A stretch of 64,000 bases of DNA, taken from the NCBI GenBank assembly GCA_964019695.1, contig OZ026528.1, forward strand, positions 51,025,495 to 51,089,494, given 5' to 3'. The position numbers and the translations under genes were made by a program. Positions 56,221 through 64,000 of this stretch are shown one piece after another (position 1 is the stretch's first letter; every line of letters begins with the position of its first letter). The notes below the pieces were generated by a model that saw only the letters and a program-made list of their open reading frames with translations, was not told where the DNA came from and ran no database searches. This DNA comes from Loripinus fragilis. Its lineage: Eukaryota; Mollusca; Bivalvia; Lucinida; Lucinidae.

Positions 56221-57004
56221 CTCGTGACCCATATCAGTATGACATTGCTCTGACTTTATTTTGCGGAACATATGCCGCACCAAACATTGATTTAGATCTT
56301 CACTCAGATACGACTTTTCAAGGCCTTATAGTAATTTACCTGTACCTTTCAAGGCAGGTTTGATTTCAATTAATTTAAAAGATAATCAATCTTTATTTAT
56401 GGTAGGATCAATCCGGGTAAATACCAACGAAATTTACACACCCATGTTTCATATGCCATTGTCGGTATTTGGCCGGGGTTCTATACATTCAGATACCCGC
56501 TTTTATACTTGCATAATGTCATCGCTGTACTCTGCAACAAGAAAACAGACGATATATAGGTCGGAAACAAGACAATTCAGCAAAAATGCATGTGACCCTA
56601 AATAAATGATATACACTTCAAGTATATTTGGGCGGGTAGCCGAGACCTGATACTTACACCTGTAGTGCATCTGCGCAAAAGGCTGAGCTAAAGGTTGTGG
56701 GGTCTTGGAGGTGAGGACTTGGGGTGGGGCAGGGGTAAGTGTGCTAGTTTGTAGATGGGGAGCAGCGTTTGAGATGGATTGGTGTAAGTTTGGGTGTGTT
56801 TCAGTAGATACTACAATGTTACACACATTTCCCTCCGCGCCTGCACTAATTGCATTTATGAAAAGAACTAAACTCGAGTATCATCCCTTTTTTACCACTG
56901 CCGCATAGGTATAATGTTCAACTTGAGACCAAGTAGTCCCTGGTTTGAGCCCTATTGCTTGTTTGTTGTTTACTTATTTGTTTGTTCGTTTGTGTTTATC
57001 ATGG
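56221..57004. other. Intergenic, nothing recognised
   Basis: 56700-56790 is G-rich on the plus strand (cttggggtggggcaggggta). Frames on both strands here overlap and lack motifs. Confidence 0.4.
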
Positions 57005-57290
57005 GAGTGACATAACAACATGTACCACTAGCGGTTTACAAATTTTGGTAACGCTATGTAATGACGTCCGTAATGGTTTCTCATATAATTATATGGCAAC
57101 AATAAAGCATAGTTCCACACAATTTCTAAACGCGATTTAAAAGTAGTTTTTTGGGCAAACAATAAATATAACCTAACAGTTGTGCTATTGTACTATTAGA
57201 TTTATTAAGCTTGTCACGAATAAGTGACAAAATTCTTGGCAAGCCTCGCATTTCATCTCATTTCGTTTAATAACTTCTATATTGGGATCA
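57005..57290 (-). mobile_element. Family H composite element, partial copy
   Basis: ccactagcggtttacaaatt and aatgacgtccgtaatgg match the inner part of the copies at 5290 and 12150. ggcaagcctcgcatttcatc and cgtttaataac match the hairpin module. The order is as in the inverted copy at 11585-12412. Confidence 0.6.
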
Positions 57291-57665
57291 AACGTGATTT
57301 TCTATGCATTACCACCAGCTAGAACACCAGGGTGGTGTTGCTGCCCAAACCAGAAAGGTGAGGGTTATGACTACCCCTGAGGGGTCTAGCAGATATGAGT
57401 GTATCAAAAAACCATTATTGCATAATATAAGGTCATTTTCTCGCTTGAAAACTTGCAACAACGTTTTTGTAAAAGAACATTTTTCCAGATCAAAGACTTG
57501 CGTTATCCTGACGACACTTCTATACGCGTTACTGCTGATGATGTCAATTTTGTAACGAATGCAGAATACGTATACTGTCCGTAAAGTAAAGAAAAAAAAG
57601 AAAAGAATAAAAGCAACAACAAAAATGCTGTGAATCAACAGCACGTGAATTGCCCTTCCCTTCCT

Positions 57666-57670
<5 letters not shown>
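57291..57670. other. Intergenic, nothing recognised
   Basis: Overlapping plus and minus frames (57304-57555, 57309-57644) show no motif. Confidence 0.35.

Positions 57671-57728
<58 letters not shown>
57671..57728 (+). repeat. (TC)n microsatellite
   Basis: About 29 TC units. Confidence 0.98.
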
Positions 57729-57731
<3 letters not shown>

Positions 57732-58734
57732 CGCTCACCTTCATTTTGGCACACACACAATCGCGCTCACGAAAGCACTTATAAAGGTCTTAAGGGGTCC
57801 TAGAACGTGCCAAATGAGGAGTAGACAAATAATACGCTTTTGGCACACGGACCTAAATTAAAGAGCATCAACTCAAACAATACATTGTCTACGCACACGG
57901 ACCTAAATTAAACAATGAAGCAGGTATGGCAATCCATGCCTGTTTTTATTTCAGAGGTAAAAAAGAAAATAGCACAAAAAAGAAAAACGAGCACTGTGAC
58001 ATATGCTTTTTAATTAATTATGAGTTTTCTATGCAAACGATTGGCTGGCCTTAATGTTTTTTACAAAAAAGATTTTAGCTAAAAAAAATAAGCTACGTGC
58101 ATTTTTTTTCGTTGTTTTTTGTGTTCTTTTATTAGCCAATAGCATGTAGCGTATTCCCAGGAAAAATATGGCATTTCTCACTTTCATTTTTTAACATATG
58201 AGAAATTGGTATAATTTTGAAAAACTCATATTTTACGATTTTTAAAGTTTAATAACTTTTTAAAAAGCACGGTAAGGTCCTGTTATTTTTGTCAAAATAG
58301 ATGAGTTTTAAGCTATTTTTAACATATCAAAAGATGGTAACTTTTTGGACATATGCTGATGAGTCCGGTACTACCTTAAATGATTACTGTGTCAGGCATG
58401 GTTATTGTGACTTGGTTTGACAAAAACAGCCTGCTTAATCTCAGAAGCCGTTCTAAGGCTTAAATTCGACATACAGAACCCTTTAAACAAATTATCACAG
58501 CAACGGACAACAAAGCTTCTGATTAGAACGCGCATCAGTGCAGTCTGATCTGTGCCTTTGTTGTTCGTGTAAATGTACAAAAAAATCGCAGGACGGGGCT
58601 CATCTGAACTCGTTTTATTTTTGGTTTGATTGGGCTAATCATACCGTATATACATTGTAAGGGCAATTAAAACATTTCCTTTCTACAATGTAAGCTGCTG
58701 GATGAGCTACAGCAAATGTGCAGTTTAAACGAGT
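57729..58734. other. AT-rich intergenic DNA with a worn palindromic module
   Basis: The phrase acacggacctaaattaaa occurs twice (57844, 57897). A worn family-P module (gaacgcgcatcagtgcagtc, then tgatctgtgcctttgttgtt) is at 58510-58570. Confidence 0.5.
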
Positions 58735-59000
58735 TACTTTCAAGGCATCATTCTTTTTTCTAACACAATATTTTGCTACCATTCAGCAGCCCAACACCAC
58801 CCAGCAGGATGGCACCTCCCAACAATCGAGTTCCTTTCAGCCATCTAGTTTCTGAAACTTCAAGGCACCATTCTTTAAGCTTCAAGGCACCCTTCTTTTT
58901 TCAAAATAAAATATTTTGCTACCATTCAGCAGCCCAACACCACCCAGCAGAGTGGCACCTCCCAACAATCGAGTTCCTTTCAGCCATCTTGTTTCTTCAG
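58735..59000 (+). repeat. Tandem duplication, period 143 bp
   Basis: ttttgctaccattcagcagc and cccaacaatcgagttccttt occur in two copies 143 bases apart. A shorter repeat, cttcaaggca, occurs at the junction. The 86-codon frame spanning it is not supported as a gene. Confidence 0.9.
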
Positions 59001-59233
59001 CAGCCTGGTACAATGTTACTAATCTTAGTCTGAAGTTTCAATGATTGCTAATAATGTTTATTTTTCTTGGTTTACTCAAAAGCATCGTGCGACTATTGAA
59101 CGACCTATGCGCGACAGTCGCACGACGTTCGTGAGAATGTCGTGAAGCGGTGGATAGTAATAAATGTTCTCAATTTCATCGGACGAACATCGCCCATGAT
59201 TCGATCGATAATCGTACGACATTCGTGCGACTA
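59001..59233. other. Region rich in short cgtgcgac/gtcgcac words
   Basis: atcgtgcgacta, cagtcgcacgacgttcgt and atcgtacgacattcgtgcga repeat in both orientations between 59083 and 59232. This may be a decayed palindromic element. Confidence 0.45.
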
Positions 59234-59368
59234 TGAAGGTCAAAAGTATTGCAGAATACTCCCCTTGGAGCATTCTTCAATTCTGTTGACCTGCATTAAG
59301 CGATAATTGGTCTTGAAAACCAATTTTGGTATTTTATAGAGTGGCCGTTTTACACAGGTTTTACTGTA
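59234..59368. mobile_element. Right half of the MITE seen at 767-968
   Basis: gaaggtcaaaagtattgcag through cattaagcgataattggtct to gagtggccgttttacacagg and ttttactg matches the right two-thirds of 767-968. The left TIR is missing. Confidence 0.78.
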
Positions 59369-60344
59369 TACCTTTGGTACAAAATCCACAATATTCTTGC
59401 TAATCTCTATAGCAGAACAGAAAGTTTCAACAGTTACCCCTAACCTGCATGTGGCAACTTTTGTAATCTTTGATACCATTCACAAACATTTTGGACCCGA
59501 TTCAGGCTCGACAATATGTCAGTCCTGATCTTGAAACAAAATATTTGCCACTCATAGGGTACTTTAAAGAATTTTTCGAAAATAATCAGTAGACACCAAA
59601 AATAAAATGAAAAATTACCCAGCATGCAAAGTGTTCTATCCTATCTGGTCATAAATTAAAAAAAGACGGATTTTCTGCAATCGAAACTGCTTCGACCAAT
59701 TCCATGGAATCAGACCTTGGCTGTACATCAGAGGTCTATTTTAATAACATGTGGCTGACGGCACATAATGTGATGCTGACGTCATAAAAACTATGCCAAT
59801 ACAATAACAAAAAAAAAATGAAAGTTATCCTTTAATTGAAAAAAACATAAATGTTGAAAGAATAATATATGTTAATAGAGCTGAATCCACATGCTGCCTA
59901 ATTTACCTAACGCCAGTTCCAGCTAACAAAATGCAGCTTTTATATACATACACTCGAGGCTTAATTTTGGAATTGGGCCGAGATTTTCCAATTGTGACTT
60001 TCTCCTGACGCGTCTCATTTATTTATCCAAGAAAAATATAATTTTCTGTTATAAATAAATTGAAATTGAATGCATAATGTAGATATCAGTTTATGCTTGT
60101 CAACACCCTGAAAGAACAGAGTTTTTAAAGGAAATAAACGATACTCTGAGACAATATTAGGTGATCTGTTAACAATACATTGTATATGAGCTGTCCATGC
60201 TATTTTGTGCTTTAAAACCATCGTTGAGTTGTGAAGGCCCAGACAAGTCTGCACTATGTAAATATATGATTGATTATTGAAGCAAATGGAACTAATTGGA
60301 TTTCTCTTATCACATAGAGTGGAATGACAATTTTACCTCTCATA
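59369..60344. other. Intergenic, nothing recognised
   Basis: No supported feature in about 1 kb. Confidence 0.4.
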
Positions 60345-60690
60345 TTAACTGCATTGTTGCACGTTAACCTAATGAACGTTGCCTATTTCACGGCATGTAT
60401 CTTTATCTGGTCAACATGATGTTGCACTTTTTGAATGATGTCATCGATGACAAAATCGATAAATACCTCATAATCTCTAGTTGGAAGAGTGGGTCAACTT
60501 GGTAGACTGATAAATAGAATACAAGGTCCACGTCTTTTGATATCAAATTTTACCAGGCTCGGCTCTGTCAGAGAATGAATTTTGAATTGTTCAACAAACC
60601 TCGTGATTTAACAGGTGTTCTCCAAGTATTGCCTGGTAAACGTGATATCAAAAAACACACACCTACTATTCTATATATATTATTGAATCC
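60345..60690 (+). mobile_element. Family Q element, copy 2
   Basis: Collinear with 33427-33796: tacctctcatattaactgca, tgcactttttgaatgatgtc, tgataaatagaatacaaggt, cttttgatatcaaatt and gcctggtaaacgtgatatca. Confidence 0.82.
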
Positions 60691-60949
60691 ACTGATATGG
60701 CAGCACCAAAGAATCATGGCCAAAAAGTCACTGTCTCAGATAGTCATATACAGAACAACCAAGATATAATTCTGAACAGGACTTGTTCATTCTCTTTAGG
60801 TTACATATGTGTTTAGATCTATATTTTTCCATATTCCTCCATTATAGTTTTTTAAGTAAGTTATGACCCTCATAACTCTAAATGCCCAAAGTGGCTACTT
60901 TAGAATCACATATTGGACCTAGTTAAATCAATAATCAGTTAACATGCAT
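60691..60949. other. Spacer between family Q copies
   Basis: No signal. Confidence 0.35.
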
Positions 60950-61295
60950 ATTAACTGCAGCGTTGTAAGTTGCCTGATAAACGGTGTCTATCTCACAGCA
61001 TGAGCCTTTATCAGGTCATTATGACCTTGCACTTTTTGAATGACGTCAGCAATGGCGCTGAATCGACACAAAATTCAACACCAGTACGTCATATTCGCTT
61101 GTTTGAAGAGTGAATGAACTTGGTAAGCTGCTAAATAGAATACCAGCTTCGGGTCTTTTGATATAAAGTCTACCAGGTTCGGCTAGAGAATGCATGTTGA
61201 ATCACTCTGCAAGCCTCGCTCTGCAAGTGTTCTCGAAGCCTTGCCTGGTAAACTTGATATCAAATGACACTCACCTAGTATTCTCTATTTATTTG
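60950..61295 (+). mobile_element. Family Q element, copy 3
   Basis: Same order as copies 1 and 2, with ctatctcacagcatgagcct, tcgcttgtttgaagagtgaa and ccttgcctggtaaacttgat. It is in direct orientation about 605 bases after copy 2. Confidence 0.82.
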
Positions 61296-61642
61296 GAAGT
61301 ATATACTCTAGTAATCCCCGTGTTTTACCACTTTTTGTCCCTGTAGGAGGGCACCCTGCGTGGGAGGAAAAGTTCATTGAAATATTATCAAGATCCTTTT
61401 TTCTTATCCACACATGTAAATTATAGGAACAAAAGCAATGAGCTGTTGTTTCAAAAATATAGCAGCAATTAGATTTCTATCTAATAAACATAATGTTTTT
61501 AATATAAATTTACGAACATTATTAATCAATATATATTTCTTTCAAATATAACTCATATGTATCATACGGGATCACATATGTGTCATACACTTGAGTTAAA
61601 ATGAGATTACCTGTGTTAACCCATTTGGCTTCTAATATCGAC
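61296..61642. other. Intergenic, nothing recognised
   Basis: No supported feature. Confidence 0.4.
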
Positions 61643-61646
61643 TTAA

Positions 61647-61841
61647 CCCTTAAAGCGCCAATCACGATTGCAGTAGACGACAAATTTATGTTATTTAATT
61701 TTCGAAAAAATTAGGTATGAAATTTCTTGAGAATCGTTTGCCAGTCTGCAGATTCTCATGAAATATTATTCCTTATTTAGTTTTAAAACGGCAAAATTTG
61801 ACTTTGCCGTCTGCTGCAAATTATAGGTGGCGCTTTAAGGG
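61647..61841. mobile_element. piggyBac-like MITE flanked by TTAA
   Basis: The ends cccttaaagcgcca and tggcgctttaaggg are inverted copies. TTAA lies directly outside both (61643-61646, 61842-61845). A pair tgagaatc/gattctca lies inside around 61725-61760. No transposase. Confidence 0.85.
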
Positions 61842-61845
61842 TTAA

Positions 61846-62239
61846 CATCGCTTGCTGTATCTACCTCTTATCTAATAAAAATGTCTCTGTAGCCGGATCT
61901 GGGTCCACACTTTTTGAGAGCAGAATTAGTCCTTGATGTAAGCATTCAAATGCTGCAGACAACTTCAGCAGACATACATCTTCTTCTGATGCAATTTTCA
62001 TAGCAGGTGAAGGGTTGATAATAAGTGTAATGTACACAACACGTAATAGTTTTTTATCAGGTTCATTAAACACCGAATATACGAGTATAAAGTCCTTGCA
62101 TGATAAGAGTAGGGTGACGAAACAGATTTAAAATTAGAAGTGCGATAAAACCTGCGTTTGTCCAAGCGGTTGAATAAAGTACCACAACTTGACCAACTAC
62201 GTAACTCTACACTTATCTAGCAAGGACTCTACCAACTTG
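61846..62239. other. Intergenic, nothing recognised
   Basis: A 70-codon minus-strand frame (61861-62073) has no recognisable domain. Confidence 0.35.
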
Positions 62240-62548
62240 AAGGATATAAGTAAAGAAGAAATACATATATTTTCACATACAATATTGCAACGCCTGACAT
62301 GCCATAGTTCATTAAACTCCGAATAAATACCAAGGATATAAGTAAAGAAGAACACATATATTTCCACATAAAATATTGCAACGCCTGACATGCCATAGTT
62401 CATTAAACTCCGAATAAATACCAAGGATATAAGTAAAGAAGAAATACATATATTTCCACATACAATATTGCAACGCCTGACATGCCATAGTTCATTAAAC
62501 TCCGAATAAATACCAAGGATATAATTAAAGAAGAAATACATATATGGA
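62240..62548 (+). repeat. 91-92 bp tandem repeat, about 3.4 copies
   Basis: aaggatataagtaaagaaga starts copies at 62240, 62332, 62423 and 62515. Copies are almost identical, so expansion was recent. A minus-strand frame of about 30-residue repeats arises from it but shifts by one base between copies 1-2 and 2-3, arguing against coding. Confidence 0.95.
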
Positions 62549-63500
62549 GTTACATTAATTTTATCTAGAGCTCTGTATACATTTAAAAAAATTTCATCAA
62601 CATATGGGCTTCTTCACTGGAAAACTGACTGGTGCTTGCAAATAACAAGCATACATATCAGCAGTTTGCTCATCAACTGTATCAAATGCTTTCATGAAAA
62701 AAAGAAACATCACCTGCATTGTCCCTGAAATTGTTACTCCAGAACAACAATATGCGTTTTTTTTGCCTGGTAGACAACGCTACATGATTTCCTTGATCCA
62801 TCATTCATGGCAGAAAATCAAACAACGACTGAAAATGTATCAAACAGTGAAACACATGCAACCCATATGAGCAACGACATACCCTTTTATTTTTTCATAA
62901 TCTACAAATAGTCATCTATCAAAGTACAATTCAAAACATTTTATTTGGGGAAGTATATCGTCAGATATATAGTCAGAATTATTGTTTTACTGCGACCTAT
63001 TTTCGGAGCCTTGATAAATACAATCTGACATTAATGCTCATGCATTATTGAATTTATGCAACTCTTTTTGGAAAATGAGGTAGAATGCATGGCAATTATC
63101 AAATTGTATCTCTTTTCATCGACTTGTACAACCGTTTTGTATACTGATGAATTCTTCCATCTGATTTGATACAGTGAGATTAGGATGGTTCATTGTGCAT
63201 ATCAAGGGATCATCAGTTTGAATTTTCAAATTAAGATGTATTTAGTTCAGACTTGGGGTAAATTATTTTGAAAAGTAATTAATCTTTTACAATTACATTG
63301 GAATTTGTTCAATTAAGATACAAGTACATGGCTTTTGAGCAAAGTAATTAATTACATCATTTACTTTGCAAACTGCAATTAATAACATTATAATTACATT
63401 CTGCTGTCATCTCAACATATATCTTTCATGTGAGTCCTCAGAAGATGATGTGCATAAAAGATCAATCTTTATATGCTAGTACTCTGAAATAAGTTTTATA
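62549..63500. other. AT-rich intergenic DNA
   Basis: 63030-63110 (aatgctcatgcattattgaa and aaatgaggtagaatgcatgg) is a worn family H hairpin module. Nothing else was recognised. Confidence 0.45.
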
Positions 63501-63700
63501 GGAGCGTTATGCCTCAGTGGTAGAGTGTTAGATTTGGGTTCAAAGGGTTGCTAGTTCGAGACAAGCGGGAAGCACTGTGTTGTGTCCTTAAGTAAAATAC
63601 TTTGCTGGTTCAAGCCAGATAGACAGATAAACGTCCTTACATCATTACACGACTGAAAAATTGTTGACTTGACTGGGGTGTGAAAAATCAACAAGAAATA
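63501..63700 (+). mobile_element. SINE family 1, strongly diverged copy
   Basis: ggagcgttatgcctcagtgg, a B-box remnant ctagttcgagac, cactgtgttgtgtccttaag and attgttgacttgactgg follow the family order. The tail is worn and no target duplication is visible. Confidence 0.7.
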
Positions 63701-63764
63701 AGTTCCCATAAAAATTTTGCTCAAACCAAGTAATACAATAAAACCTTAGATTTTGCCACTATCA

Positions 63765-64000
63765 AGGTCCTGATCCTCAGACAGTCCCTAAACCTTGATA
63801 GTGAAAGAAAAAACTGTTTTCCAAAGTTTCAATCAAAAGGCAGTTTCTATGACTTTCTATACGCAGAATATAGCGTATAAATTTTACAATACACGTTTCT
63901 GAAAAGAGATAATATGGGAGCCGATTATTTTATTGCATTTATGCAACGTATTTAATAAATTAAATAATAGAGGAAAATGAATATTCTTAAATTCAATTTA
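63765..64000 (+). repeat. Fragment of the 3195-3330 dispersed repeat, running to the window end
   Basis: aaccttgatagtgaaagaaa and gactttctatacgcagaata match 6840-6870 and 7040-7080. The last 60 bases (tgcatttatgcaacgtattt then aataaat) recall the family H hairpin module and are cut by the window edge. Confidence 0.55.

Noticed and set aside
62197..62541. 114-codon minus-strand frame with 30-residue repeats
   Set aside because: It comes from the 91-92 bp tandem repeat. Unit lengths shift the frame, and there is no start context or homology.

Overview
The window is non-coding-rich, AT-rich animal nuclear DNA. It holds one intact host-type protein gene in roughly 64 kb, and that gene's start lies just inside a probable splice acceptor. 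The rest is tRNA-derived SINEs, non-LTR and Penelope-like retroelement remnants, fold-back and terminal-inverted-repeat (TIR) DNA elements, minisatellites and microsatellites. The RING-less B-box/coiled-coil/propeller protein, the SINE style and the density of MITEs fit a lophotrochozoan, most likely a bivalve mollusc. That assignment is inference from repeat and protein style and was not tested by a search.

Layout. 0-8 kb: dispersed AT-rich repeats, a SINE, several TIR elements and a dead Tc1-type transposase fragment on the minus strand. 8-10.6 kb: a decayed L1/Tx1-like LINE. 11.5-15.7 kb: fold-back and composite hairpin elements. 15.76-17.48 kb (minus): the B-box protein gene. 18.5-20 kb: two copies of one segment, one of which received a fold-back element and a SINE. 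20.5-25.5 kb: a roughly 4.9-kb element with very long, internally repetitive inverted arms. It encloses two oppositely oriented remnants of what looks like one protein gene. 26.6-28.8 kb: SINEs, one of them split by a 1.5-kb hAT-like element that has a perfect 8-bp target duplication. 31-34.7 kb: a MITE nested in a MITE, then 33-bp and 68-bp tandem arrays. 40-42 kb and 48-50 kb: large fold-backs. 42.3-46.5 kb: more hAT-like and TTAA-flanked (piggyBac-like) non-autonomous elements. 53.1-56.2 kb: a 55-bp minisatellite running directly into a Penelope-like retroelement whose RT frame is open for about 500 codons. 57-64 kb: further dispersed repeats.

The elements interact more than any host genes do. 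Insertions sit inside other insertions, and three segmental copies preserve empty and filled sites, so target-site duplications can be read directly. Two SINE families with different heads share a 3' tail. A 60-70 bp palindromic module recurs in at least eight places with both arms diverging together. The least ordinary objects are the giant inverted-repeat element at 20.5-25.5 kb, the Penelope-like element with one in-frame TGA at a position where I recall cysteine, and the G-word hAT-like family.
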